Assembly: GCA_900770665.1 (NCBI GenBank)
Contig: CAAGKZ010000096.1
Coordinates: forward strand, 1-35,450
Direction: 5' to 3'
Origin: Bacteroidaceae bacterium
GTDB lineage: Bacteria > Bacteroidota > Bacteroidia > Bacteroidales > Bacteroidaceae
Length of the DNA: 35,450 bases
Shown here piece by piece: positions 7,270 through 14,709 of the stretch. The notes under the pieces are model-generated. The model saw nothing but the letters and a program-made list of their open reading frames with translations, had not been told where the DNA came from and searched no databases. The position numbers were made by a program, and so were the translations under genes. Position 1 is the stretch's first letter. Every line of letters begins with the position of its first letter.

Positions 7270-7400
7270 AATTTATCTATTTTAAGTAAATGAGGATTTT
7301 GCGAGCAAGCATAACGCAGAAAACTTGTGCAAGCGAGTTAAACATAAAGTTTACTTTAATGTTTTACAACGAGCACTGCCAAGTTTCGAACATCAAATTC
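7270..7400 (-). repeat. Degraded copy of the CTGCGTTA-type palindromic repeat
   Basis: On the minus strand this contains CTGCGTTATGC (7319-7309), identical to the left end of the repeat at 17500, and TCCTCATTTA, identical to part of the repeat at 17639. A hairpin AAACATAAAG/CTTTAATGTTT lies at 7340-7364. The copy is incomplete. It sits 3' of rsmG. Confidence 0.45.
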
Positions 7401-7413
7401 GCTTTTTAGTCAT

Positions 7414-8034
7414 TTACAACTGTACGTACACAACCTTCTTGTCCTTAAAGAACTCTTCGCTAAAATAGTTGCTTATCTCAACTATCTCGCGGCAGTTCTT
7501 GAACTGTTGTGTCTCGGCAGTCATGTCACCGCCCTTCAGGCAGATTATGCCGTTTGGCAGTGCATTGAACTGCTCGTTTGATATGTTCTTGCGGCAAATC
7601 TTTACAAGGTCGGGGAGTTGCATCACAGCGCGGCTCACAACAAAACTGTATTTGTCCTTTATTTCCTCGGCACGGCTGTGGCTTGTGCGCACATTCGTAA
7701 GTCCAATGCTCTGCGCTATTTCACCGGCCACACGCACCTTCTTGCCAATGCTGTCTACAAGATGGAACTCTACATCGGGGAACATTATTGCAAGGGGAAT
7801 GCCCGGGAAGCCGCCGCCGCAACCCATGTCCATGATTTTTGTACCGGGCTTGAAGGTGATGTACTTTGCAATCGCAAGGGAGTGCAGTACGTGGTGCAGA
7901 TAGAGGTTCTCTATGTCCTTGCGCGAAATTACATTTATCTTGCTGTTCCAGTCATAGTAAAGGTCGTAGAGAGCGGCGAACTGTTCCTTTTGTCTGTCGC
8001 TGAGGTTGGGAAAATACTTTATAATGCTTTCCAT
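7414..8034 (-). CDS. rsmG: 16S rRNA (guanine-527-N7)-methyltransferase RsmG
   Basis: The 206-residue protein matches RsmG (GidB) in length and order of motifs: YYDWNSKINVISRKD near residues 26-40, the SAM-binding loop MDMGCGGGFPGIPLA at 68-82, the acidic HLVDS at 91-95, and the conserved VSRAV at 129-133. RsmG methylates N7 of G527 in the 530 loop of 16S rRNA in the cytoplasm, and its loss gives low-level streptomycin resistance. Its ATG (8032-8034) overlaps the stop of the preceding lipoprotein gene by one base (TAATG), which indicates translational coupling. Confidence 0.95.
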   Translation of the reverse strand: MESIIKYFPNLSDRQKEQFAALYDLYYDWNSKINVISRKDIENLYLHHVLHSLAIAKYITFKPGTKIMDMGCGGGFPGIPLAIMFPDVEFHLVDSIGKKVRVAGEIAQSIGLTNVRTSHSRAEEIKDKYSFVVSRAVMQLPDLVKICRKNISNEQFNALPNGIICLKGGDMTAETQQFKNCREIVEISNYFSEEFFKDKKVVYVQL

Positions 8035-8864
8035 TATTTCATTATATCTTTTAGTGTGTTATAATCTATTGTCAACAATATTTCGCCTGCGGCATAAGGT
8101 GCAATCTCGTATCGGTTATAGAGGAATGTTATGCCTTCGTCCTCAGGGATGAAGTTGCTTGATACGAACATCTCGGTGTCGAAAAAGAGAAAACCTTTAT
8201 CGCGCAGTTCTTCAATGGTGGAAGCCTGTGTCTCCTTCATTAATTGACTTGTGAGCATTGCAGTTAAAGGCTCTTCGAAACCATCTGTGAAAATATCGCC
8301 AAGTGTTATTTCATTTCCGCTTACGGGGTCGAAATTCGTTACATTGATGTATGTATTGGGGTGTGCTCCGCCATTGTATTCCTCGTGTGCAACGATGTAT
8401 GTGATGCACTCTTTGTAACCTACTTGCACTGTTGCACCAATGATGTCGTACAGGCTGAAAAAGTATGCCGGTGTGTCATTGTATTTGGAGTTGATGTATT
8501 CGTCGTGCATCTCATCGAAATCCTTTTTGCGGTTGTCGACAAATATGTCGCACGCATCTTTCAGGGTGGTGTTCTCGCCGAAGAGTGTCATGGCAAGTGT
8601 ACTGTCAATCCTCGCTGTTGCCGCATTATCTTTCAGTTCCACAATAGGCAAGGATATTTCAACGGTGAGTGCCGGCGCATCTTCGTCTGAATATGCGTAG
8701 CTGTATTTCTCGTCTACCTTTATGGTATCCTTTACGTTAAGGAGTGCCGGCTCCTTCTGGATGCCGGGTACAGTATTTGTGCTGTTATTGTTTTCCTCCT
8801 TTCCGTTACAGGAAAAAAGAAGAAATAATGCTGAATAAAGTATAAACGATGCGCACTTTTTCAT
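8034..8864 (-). CDS. Lipoprotein with DUF4163/DUF3298-like domains
   Basis: The 276-residue product has a signal peptide and the lipobox LLFSC with the acceptor cysteine at residue 19, so it is a membrane-anchored lipoprotein. Residues about 65-140 resemble DUF4163. Residues about 155-270 contain EEYNGGAHPNTY and VTNFDPVSGNEITLGDIF, the hallmark of DUF3298, a domain found in RsiV-like and peptidoglycan-binding proteins. A lysozyme-binding or cell-wall role is known for RsiV but is only an analogy here. It is the first gene of a two-gene operon with rsmG. Confidence 0.8.
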   Translation of the reverse strand: MKKCASFILYSALFLLFSCNGKEENNNSTNTVPGIQKEPALLNVKDTIKVDEKYSYAYSDEDAPALTVEISLPIVELKDNAATARIDSTLAMTLFGENTTLKDACDIFVDNRKKDFDEMHDEYINSKYNDTPAYFFSLYDIIGATVQVGYKECITYIVAHEEYNGGAHPNTYINVTNFDPVSGNEITLGDIFTDGFEEPLTAMLTSQLMKETQASTIEELRDKGFLFFDTEMFVSSNFIPEDEGITFLYNRYEIAPYAAGEILLTIDYNTLKDIMK

Positions 8865-8894
8865 GTCGTAGTTGTTTATCAGTTACAGGAAAAT

Positions 8895-8926
8895 CAAAGG
8901 TAGTGCTTTTGAGGTAAAACAGCAAG
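8895..8926 (-). promoter_or_regulatory. Promoter of the lipoprotein-rsmG operon
   Basis: On the minus strand TACCTTTG (8902-8895) matches the -7 consensus, and CTTG (8926-8923) lies 20 bases upstream as a one-mismatch -33 box. Transcription would start about 24 bases before the ATG. Confidence 0.5.
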
Positions 8927-9030
8927 AAATGTGGCAAGTGTTTTTGATTTTATGCCATTATTCGCCCTGCCTTTTTGCCCTTGAGTGGTTCTTTTGAACC
9001 TGCGAGTGTTAACCGCTAAATTTTGTTTTT

Positions 9031-9240
9031 ATGAAAATCTGCAATTTTTTGGCCTTTACCGGTGGCATGTTGGCCGGTGGCTTGGTGATGATGATGTTCG
9101 CTCCCAAAAAGGGCGAGGAGGTGCGCAAGGATATCAAAGAGAAACTCGGCGACTTGAAGAGACATTTTGACAATGCCGGATGTTGCGGTAAGGAGGGTTG
9201 CGACTGCAAGGTCGAGGAGAAAATTGTTGTTGAAGAGTAG
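9031..9240 (+). CDS. YtxH-like small membrane protein with Cys-rich tail
   Basis: The 69-residue protein has one membrane segment (residues 4-24) rich in Gly and Met, followed by APKKGEEVRKDIKEKL, the signature of the YtxH family of small stress-linked membrane proteins, and a short amphipathic helix. The C-terminal region contains CCGKEGCDC (residues 50-58), a cluster of four cysteines that is not part of the standard YtxH pattern and could bind a metal. It is the first gene of a tight trio: the next start is 6 bases downstream. Its role is not known. Confidence 0.8.
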   Translation: MKICNFLAFTGGMLAGGLVMMMFAPKKGEEVRKDIKEKLGDLKRHFDNAGCCGKEGCDCKVEEKIVVEE

Positions 9241-9245
9241 CGCTT

Positions 9246-9602
9246 ATGGGATTTGGAGCCGATATTGAAAATATATCAAAGGATGCTCTTGAGTATGTGA
9301 AAAGGAGCATGGACGGTTGCAAATTGCGTCTGGTGGAGAACCTGTCATTGCTTTTGGGTGATGTCATATGCATGTTTGTGCTCTCCATGCTCCTGTTTGT
9401 GGCATACCTTGCGCTGGTGGTGGCCATTGTCATCTGCCTGTTGCCATTGATCGGGTTGCCGCTTGCGGTTTTGACATTTGCAGCGCTGCTGTTACTCACG
9501 GCATGGGTGGTGTATCTGATGCGAGAGCGTCTGTTTGTGGACAAGATGGTGAGACGTCTTGCAAAGATATTTTTTGAAGAGAAGAGCGGCAATGAAAAAT
9601 GA
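9246..9602 (+). CDS. Phage holin family (holin superfamily III-like) membrane protein
   Basis: This 118-residue protein has two adjacent long hydrophobic segments (about residues 36-60 and 62-88), flanked by an N-terminal amphipathic region and a basic C-terminus. That is the layout of the phage_holin_3_6 family, common in chromosomal envelope-stress operons and not evidence of a prophage. In Bacteroidota it usually sits between a YtxH-like gene and a small hypothetical gene, exactly as here. The next gene overlaps its end by 11 bases, indicating coupled translation. Confidence 0.8.
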   Translation: MGFGADIENISKDALEYVKRSMDGCKLRLVENLSLLLGDVICMFVLSMLLFVAYLALVVAIVICLLPLIGLPLAVLTFAALLLLTAWVVYLMRERLFVDKMVRRLAKIFFEEKSGNEK

Positions 9603-9816
9603 AGTGAAAAGGTTGTGCGATATAAAATCCCTGTGCCAACTGCGCAGCGTGCAGCGTGAGAACGAGGTTGCAAAGGAGGCAGCCGCCGGGCGTGTGAAGT
9701 CCGCCTCATTGAAAATTGTTTCAGTAAGCGAATTTGTGTTGTTGCTTGTCAAACGCTATGCGCCGACAGGCATAAAGGAAATAATACAGGTGATAAATCA
9801 ATTTTCAAGACAATAG
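9592..9816 (+). CDS. Small hypothetical protein of the YtxH-holin operon (74 aa)
   Basis: The ATG at 9592-9594 is chosen because it follows the upstream gene with an 11-base overlap. The frame is open further upstream, but inside the holin-like gene. The product is 74 residues, basic and largely helical, with no membrane segment. In Bacteroidota small conserved proteins of unknown function often close this operon. It is likely a cytoplasmic partner of the two membrane proteins; this is inference from gene order. Confidence 0.7.
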   Translation: MKNEVKRLCDIKSLCQLRSVQRENEVAKEAAAGRVKSASLKIVSVSEFVLLLVKRYAPTGIKEIIQVINQFSRQ

Positions 9817-9839
9817 GTGTTGGTTGATAATTTTTTTTA

Positions 9840-9847
9840 TAGTTTTG
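9840..9847 (+). promoter_or_regulatory. Candidate -7 box for the GNAT gene
   Basis: TAGTTTTG matches TAnnTTTG, 26 bases before the GTG start. Only a partial -33 (GTTG at 9819-9822, 17-base spacing) is present. Confidence 0.35.
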
Positions 9848-9873
9848 TGGATGAACTATGAAAATACACCCAA

Positions 9874-10416
9874 GTGAAACCAACTCTTTTTATCCGCAAA
9901 GCAACATACGACGATATTCCGGCATTGATGCGCCTGTTCGAGTGCGCAAAGTGCATTATGCGTGCAAGTGGTAACTTGCACCAATGGGGTGTGGGCTATC
10001 CGTCGGTTGAGGTGGTTCGTGGTGATATTGAACGTGGTGTGTGCTATGTAGCTACAGACGGTGCAGATGGGGAAATAGAGGCTACAATGGCATTCATTCC
10101 GGGGCCGGACCCTACATATTCATACATTGAGGATGGTGTGTGGTTGAATGATAATCCTTATCATGTCATTCACCGCATTGCTGTTGCTGCACCCGGCAAG
10201 GGCTATGCACGGCAGTTGCTTGATTGGGCTTTTGAGCGCACAGAAACAGTGCGCATTGATACACACCGCGACAATGTAATCATGCACCACATTCTGCAAA
10301 AATATGGGTTTCAACGCTGCGGAGTTATTTATCTGGCAAATGGGGATGCGCGCGATGCTTATCAGCTTAGTAAGCTGAAAAGTGAAAGCGGAGAACGGAA
10401 AACTACGTGTTGGTGA
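9874..10416 (+). CDS. GNAT family N-acetyltransferase
   Basis: The start is a GTG at 9874; nearby ATGs lie in other frames or stop quickly. The 180-residue protein begins with the GNAT pattern IRKATYDDIPALMRLFECA. The acetyl-CoA-binding segment is HRIAVAAPGKGYARQLLDWA (residues 100-119), with PGKGYA replacing the usual RGxGxG/A loop. It ends with the typical beta-bulge region DTHRDNVIMHHILQKYGFQRCG (129-150). GNAT enzymes transfer an acetyl group from acetyl-CoA to amines; the substrate is unknown. The last 12 or so residues (from about 169) are encoded by the left arm of a palindromic repeat, so the native C-terminus probably lay near AYQLSK. Confidence 0.85.
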   Translation: MKPTLFIRKATYDDIPALMRLFECAKCIMRASGNLHQWGVGYPSVEVVRGDIERGVCYVATDGADGEIEATMAFIPGPDPTYSYIEDGVWLNDNPYHVIHRIAVAAPGKGYARQLLDWAFERTETVRIDTHRDNVIMHHILQKYGFQRCGVIYLANGDARDAYQLSKLKSESGERKTTCW

Positions 10417-10537
10417 CAATCACACGCTTACACCTTTAACCACACTGTCGTGTGCTTTAAACTCGGCCTCACTCGTTGCGTGTGTGAGCAGGCTTCAACC
10501 CTCTCGTTTGTACAAGTTTTCACCTTTCACCTTTCAG
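10375..10537. repeat. Palindrome-ended intergenic element overlapping the GNAT 3' end
   Basis: CTGAAAAGTGAAAG (10375-10388) pairs with CTTTCACCTTTCAG (10524-10537) with 13 of 14 matches. Between them are further short palindromes, including CACACG/CGTGTG and CTCAC/GTGAG. The left arm provides the last codons of the GNAT gene. The form suggests a small MITE- or REP-like insertion. Confidence 0.5.
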
Positions 10538-10562
10538 TTTTCAGTTTCAATTGTTATTTTTG
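10532..10562 (+). promoter_or_regulatory. Promoter of the MATE gene
   Basis: TTTC (10532-10535, one mismatch to TTTG) and TATTTTTG (10555-10562) are 19 bases apart, a good match to the Bacteroidota promoter. Confidence 0.5.
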
Positions 10563-10586
10563 CGATAAATAGCGAAAATAACAATT
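10550..10586 (+). promoter_or_regulatory. Operator-like inverted repeat at the MATE start
   Basis: ATTGTTATTTT (10550-10560) and AAAATAACAAT (10576-10586) are perfect complements around TGCGATAAATAGCG, which is itself partly symmetric. The repeat covers the -7 box and ends at the ATG, so it could be a repressor site or a 5' RNA hairpin. Confidence 0.5.
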
Positions 10587-11939
10587 ATGTCAGGTAGGGA
10601 CGACATAGATTTTGGAACAACCAAAATTTCGAGGCTTTTTACAAAGATGTTCATACCCACGTTGTTGGGAATGGTGAGTTGGTCGCTGTTGACGGTGGTA
10701 GACGGTGTTTTTGTGGGGCATGGAGTGGGCAGCAACGGTATTGCGGCCATAAACATCTGTTATCCTATTTTTCAGTTACTCACTGGCTTTGCACTTATGG
10801 TGGGAATGGGTGCTTCGGTTGTGGCATCAATTCACTTGTCGCAGAACAACGTTAAGGCTGCACGCATAAACGTTACGCAGGCAGTGTGGTTCTCCACCTT
10901 TGTGGTCATTGCTGCAATGATATTAATTCTGCTTGCCCCCGAGGAAATCTCGTATATGCTCGGTGCATCGGAGACGTTGATGCCACTTGTGCGGGATTAT
11001 ATGGTCTATCTCATTCCTGCAGGTATCATGCAGATGTGGTCGGTGGTGGGATTGTTCGTCATTCGCCTGGATGGCGCTCCCAAATTTGCAATGTGGTGCA
11101 ACGTGGTGCCGGCGCTGCTCAATTTCTTCTTTGACTGGTTATTCATCTTCCCGCTCGGAATGGGGGTGAAAGGTGCTGCCATTGCTTCGGCCATAAGCAC
11201 AATGGTTGGTGGTGTGATGGCATTTGTGTACCTGGTGAAGTATGCCCGCACGTTGAAGATGAGCGGAGTGAAAATGTCGCCCACAAGCATTACCTTGACG
11301 TTGAGAAATATTGCCTACCAGTGCCGCATTGGTTTTTCGGCTCTGCTTGGCGAGGTGACAATGGCATTGGTGCTGTTTGCCGGGAACTTTGTATTTATGA
11401 AATATTTGGGCGATGCCGGTGTGGGTGCATACGGCATTGCGTGCTACTATACGCCGTTTGTGTTTATGTTCGGTAACTCGATAGCGCAGTCGGCACAACC
11501 TATCATCAGTTATAACTATGGAGCAGGGCGCTGGGATAGGGTACACCGCACACTCGCAATCTCGGTGCGCGCGGCTGTTATCAGTTCGCTTTTCTCAATC
11601 ATTGCATTCACTCTTTTCCCGGAGCAGCTTGTGCATCTGTTCATTGCCGACAGTGACCCTGCCGCGCAAATTGCCATTGAGGGCTTTTCTTATTTTGCAG
11701 CCGGTTTCTTGTTTTTTATCCTCAACCTTGTTGCAATCGGCTATCTGCAGAGCATTGAAAAGGTTGCAGCTTCAATAATTTTCGCCTTGTTGCGTGGTGT
11801 TGTGTTTCTGTTCCCTGCCTTTCTGTTGTTACCCCAGGTGATGGGCGTGAAAGGCATGTGGCTTGCACTGCCGCTCAGCGAGGCGCTGACATTCGTGGTC
11901 GTTGTGACATACTTTGTTGCAAACAGAAAAAGAATATAA
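10587..11939 (+). CDS. MATE family efflux transporter
   Basis: The 450-residue protein has about 12 membrane helices in two MatE halves. The N-terminal half contains FTKMFIPTLLGMVSWSLLTV and VDGVFVGHGVGSNGIAAINI, the typical first-helix and second-helix pattern. The second half contains a similar GEVTMALVLFAGNFVFMKYL and SAQPIISYNYGAG, a strongly conserved MATE segment. MATE proteins export cationic drugs or metabolites by Na+ or H+ antiport at the inner membrane. The gene is single, with its own promoter and an operator-like palindrome. The substrate is unknown. It marks the left border of the AT-rich island. Confidence 0.93.
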   Translation: MSGRDDIDFGTTKISRLFTKMFIPTLLGMVSWSLLTVVDGVFVGHGVGSNGIAAINICYPIFQLLTGFALMVGMGASVVASIHLSQNNVKAARINVTQAVWFSTFVVIAAMILILLAPEEISYMLGASETLMPLVRDYMVYLIPAGIMQMWSVVGLFVIRLDGAPKFAMWCNVVPALLNFFFDWLFIFPLGMGVKGAAIASAISTMVGGVMAFVYLVKYARTLKMSGVKMSPTSITLTLRNIAYQCRIGFSALLGEVTMALVLFAGNFVFMKYLGDAGVGAYGIACYYTPFVFMFGNSIAQSAQPIISYNYGAGRWDRVHRTLAISVRAAVISSLFSIIAFTLFPEQLVHLFIADSDPAAQIAIEGFSYFAAGFLFFILNLVAIGYLQSIEKVAASIIFALLRGVVFLFPAFLLLPQVMGVKGMWLALPLSEALTFVVVVTYFVANRKRI

Positions 11940-11997
11940 GGAGCTGTTAAAATTCCAGTCAAGAACAATAAATTCTTATTTTTTTTAAACCTCTGCC

Positions 11998-12044
11998 ATT
12001 GTTTGGCGTATGTTTGCTGTATATTTGTAGCATAATATGTTTGC
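11998..12044 (+). promoter_or_regulatory. Promoter of the island with flanking direct repeats
   Basis: TATATTTG (12020-12027) is a perfect -7 box, and ATTG (11998-12001) lies 18 bases upstream. The 9-base word TATGTTTGC occurs twice, at 12009-12017 and 12036-12044, 27 bases apart, on either side of the -7 box. This suits autoregulation by the WYL protein encoded next. Confidence 0.45.
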
Positions 12045-12058
12045 AAAGAAATAAAACT

Positions 12059-13006
12059 ATGAACAACGACAATGGACAGGGGCTGATGAATAAATATGTG
12101 TGGGTAATAGAAACCATATATAAACACAGGAAACTTTCATTCAGGGACCTGAATAAACTGTGGCTCAACGATGACATCAGTATGGGAGTGGAACTTCCAA
12201 AACGGACATTTGATAATTGGAGGTATGCAATTGGGGATATTTTCAAGCTTGATATTGTAAATGAGAAAAAGGGGAGATACCGTTATTATATTGAGAATGA
12301 AGAGGACTTAAGTGGTAATGGACTCACTTCATGGCTCTACAGCACGCTGAGTGTTGCAAACATGCTTTACGACAGTAAAAACCTAAAGGAGCGTATTCTA
12401 TTGGAAGATATTCCTTCTGGGCTGCAACATCTACAACCCATTATAAGGGCGATGAAAGAAAACTATCTGCTAAATATCACTTACAAAAGTTATTGGAGTG
12501 ATGAAGAGTGTAGTTTTGATGTAAAACCCTATTGTATAAAGTTGTTCAAACAACGATGGTACATGGTTGCGAAAAGCACTCACGCTTATTACAATGACAA
12601 GCCGCCGATGATTTATTCACTCGATAGAATATTGCAGCTTACGGTAAAGCAAGATACATTTGAAATGCCAAAAGATTGGAACTCGAAGGAGTTCTTTGAG
12701 GGGTGCTTTGGAGTTTGCCGCAGTTTAGATATTGAGATTGTAAAGTTAAAGGTCTCTGCTTCTCAAGCGAATTATATACGTGACTTGAAACTGCATGATA
12801 CACAGGAAGAGGTTGAACACAACGACGATTACAGCATTTTTACTTACTGCATACGCCCGGAGTATGATTTTCAGCAGGAACTGCTACGCCATGGCGAGGA
12901 TGTTGAAGTACTTGAACCGCAGTGGCTGCGCGAAGAGATTGCCGGGAAGATTGAAAGGATGAGTGGTGTGTACAAAAGGTATAATAACAAACTAAACGCA
13001 AAATAA
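12059..13006 (+). CDS. WYL-domain transcriptional regulator
   Basis: The ATG at 12059 is preferred over an upstream TTG in the same frame, which lies before the promoter -7 box. The product has 315 residues. Residues 10-80 form a winged helix-turn-helix-like N-terminus (YKHRKLSFRDLNKLW). Residues about 135-200 are the WYL domain, with LLNITYKSYWSDE, FDVKPYCIKLFKQRWYMVA and IYSLDRIL. Residues 225-305 match the C-terminal WCX extension. WYL regulators bind ligands, often nucleic acids or nucleotides, and frequently control phage-defence loci such as BREX and CBASS. The gene lies 2 bases before the nuclease gene and begins the AT-rich island, so it probably regulates that operon. Confidence 0.88.
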   Translation: MNNDNGQGLMNKYVWVIETIYKHRKLSFRDLNKLWLNDDISMGVELPKRTFDNWRYAIGDIFKLDIVNEKKGRYRYYIENEEDLSGNGLTSWLYSTLSVANMLYDSKNLKERILLEDIPSGLQHLQPIIRAMKENYLLNITYKSYWSDEECSFDVKPYCIKLFKQRWYMVAKSTHAYYNDKPPMIYSLDRILQLTVKQDTFEMPKDWNSKEFFEGCFGVCRSLDIEIVKLKVSASQANYIRDLKLHDTQEEVEHNDDYSIFTYCIRPEYDFQQELLRHGEDVEVLEPQWLREEIAGKIERMSGVYKRYNNKLNAK

Positions 13007-13008
13007 AG

Positions 13009-14217
13009 ATGGATGAGAAGCACTTATTGAAATTGGCAAAAGAAATCAGTGAAATTATAAATAGAAACAGGGTTTATAATGCCAATATTATAACAGAACT
13101 TCATGCTAATGAAAATGCACATTCAAGAATTTTGAGAATGTTCCTTCAGTATGATGATGGCAAAAAAGAGTATCCAATACTTAGGAAATTTCTTGAGATA
13201 CCCAAAGTAAAAAAGATTTTTGGTAATAAAAGGTTTAAAATTCCTGTATTTTCCAATGAACAAGAAAGAATAGATGTGCTGATTGAAGAACATCGTTCAT
13301 TTGCAGTTATTGTCGAAAATAAAATAAAAGGAGCTACAGACCAAAAGAGGCAACTTGAAAGGTATATTGAAAGCGTTAATGGGCACGATATATCTTATGA
13401 TAATATCTACGCTATTTACTTGACAGACAACGGTGAGAAGACTGTTGGCGAATGTTCTCTTACAGACAAAGCGAAAAAATATTTAGGCTATAAAGATGAA
13501 AATGATCTGGGGCGATTTGTTCCCATGAATTATAGATATGACATACTCCCTTGGCTGGAGAAAGAAGTTTTGCCGAATTGCATAGAAAAGGAAGAATTGT
13601 TGATTTCTGCTTTAAAACAATATATAGACTATCTGAAGTGTATGTTTGGAATTATAGAAAACGAAGAACAAAAAATACTGATTATGGAAAAACTGAAAAA
13701 GGAAATAGGCATTAGTGGTAATGATCTTGAATCTGTAGAAAAATGTTTTAAGACAATAGAAGAGTTGGAGTGCCTAAATAACAGGGTTGTTGAACTAAAA
13801 AAAGATCTTGTTGCAAATTGGGTTGAAGAATATATAAAGAAACCATTTGACGATTTTTTTAAAAAACAAAATGCCACAAGTGGTTCTGATTATGAACTTG
13901 TGGTCTCGTTTGAATCATTTAATCGTTTCGACATCGTTGTGCGTTCTAAAAATTGGGGAAAATACAATTTCCTGGTTCAGGAATATGGAGGAATGTATTA
14001 TGGTCTAGTTAACATTGATAAATCCAATCCATATAAAGTAAAAGAGGGTAGTTTTAATGGTTATGACAAAAATAATGCGTGGTGGTCTGCTCGTAAACGC
14101 TTTCGCTTAGCTGAATTATGTGAACTGGACTTCTGGAAACAGGTTCGGAACGGAGACTTTGTAAAAAATCTTATAGAAATGTTTGAAGAAGTCTTGAAAA
14201 ATATTGAAATGCAATAA
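13009..14217 (+). CDS. PD-(D/E)XK nuclease family protein
   Basis: The 402-residue protein carries a PDDEXK_4-like nuclease core in its first 130 residues: NENAHSRILRMFL (34-46), with Glu36 as the possible first acidic residue; RIDVLI with Asp89; and IVENKI with Glu103 and Lys105, the D...ExK active site, followed by DQKRQLERY (Gln115). The remaining 270 residues are helical and have no domain I recognise. The family is found in restriction, repair and abortive-infection systems and cuts DNA with a metal ion. It starts 2 bases after the WYL gene stop and is followed by a strong terminator, so the two genes form one transcript. Composition is very AT-rich (25-30% G+C in hand-counted lines), which suggests transfer. 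Confidence 0.85.
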   Translation: MDEKHLLKLAKEISEIINRNRVYNANIITELHANENAHSRILRMFLQYDDGKKEYPILRKFLEIPKVKKIFGNKRFKIPVFSNEQERIDVLIEEHRSFAVIVENKIKGATDQKRQLERYIESVNGHDISYDNIYAIYLTDNGEKTVGECSLTDKAKKYLGYKDENDLGRFVPMNYRYDILPWLEKEVLPNCIEKEELLISALKQYIDYLKCMFGIIENEEQKILIMEKLKKEIGISGNDLESVEKCFKTIEELECLNNRVVELKKDLVANWVEEYIKKPFDDFFKKQNATSGSDYELVVSFESFNRFDIVVRSKNWGKYNFLVQEYGGMYYGLVNIDKSNPYKVKEGSFNGYDKNNAWWSARKRFRLAELCELDFWKQVRNGDFVKNLIEMFEEVLKNIEMQ

Positions 14218-14240
14218 TCAAATATGGATTTTCTTTCGGC

Positions 14241-14277
14241 CTCTGCCATAAGTTGGCAGAGGTCTTTTTTTCTTTTG
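14241..14277 (+). terminator. Intrinsic terminator after the nuclease gene
   Basis: CCTCTGCCA (14241-14249) and TGGCAGAGG (14255-14263) form a perfect 9-bp stem with a 5-base loop, followed by a run of T with two C (TCTTTTTTTCTTTT). It separates the WYL-nuclease transcript from the downstream pair. Confidence 0.85.
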
Positions 14278-14298
14278 TACGGAATTAATTTATGCAGT

Positions 14299-14709
14299 AT
14301 GGATAATTTGAAAGTACAAGGAAAAACAACTGAAGATTTGAAGGCGATACTTCTTGCCATATATGATTGCAAGTTGCCTTTTGCTATTAGAATCTCAAGA
14401 AGAAGATGCAAAAGAATTCTCGCGTCATATACGCATCATAATTCTACAATAAATATCTATGACTTGAAAGGTGTGGCCGACGCTGTAGAGGTTGCGATAC
14501 ACGAATATGCGCACCATATAAACAGGACAGAGTGGTGGAATGGCGCCGCGCCTATGTCGAAATTTGAAACATCCCACGGGTATCGGTTCTGGTTCCTTTA
14601 CAGTAGATTAGTGGAACTTGCAAATGAGAAAGGATATGCAGTCAAACCACATTATTACGGCAGAGCAGGGATTTCGTTTAAAAAGGAAATTTTAGGAATA
14701 TGGGAATGA
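14299..14709 (+). CDS. SprT/HExxH-type metalloprotease-like protein
   Basis: The ATG at 14299 is preferred; the frame extends to 14224 but passes through the terminator. The product is 136 residues. It has the zinc-protease motif HEYAHH (residues 68-73) and a further His at 93 in SHGYRFWFLYSRL, spaced as in SprT/Spartan-like proteases, where the third ligand follows about 20-25 residues after HExxH. The small size and lack of a signal peptide point to an intracellular protein. SprT-like enzymes can degrade DNA-protein crosslinks. The stop overlaps the start of the FtsZ-like gene by 4 bases (ATGA), so the two are translationally coupled. Protease activity is inferred from the motif only. Confidence 0.7.
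   Translation: MDNLKVQGKTTEDLKAILLAIYDCKLPFAIRISRRRCKRILASYTHHNSTINIYDLKGVADAVEVAIHEYAHHINRTEWWNGAAPMSKFETSHGYRFWFLYSRLVELANEKGYAVKPHYYGRAGISFKKEILGIWE

Noticed and set aside
9246..9602. Prophage holin
   Set aside because: No other phage genes are nearby and the YtxH-holin-small protein order is a chromosomal envelope operon in Bacteroidota.
11999..12058. N-terminal extension of the WYL protein
   Set aside because: It would start at a TTG before the promoter -7 box; the ATG at 12059 is a normal start.
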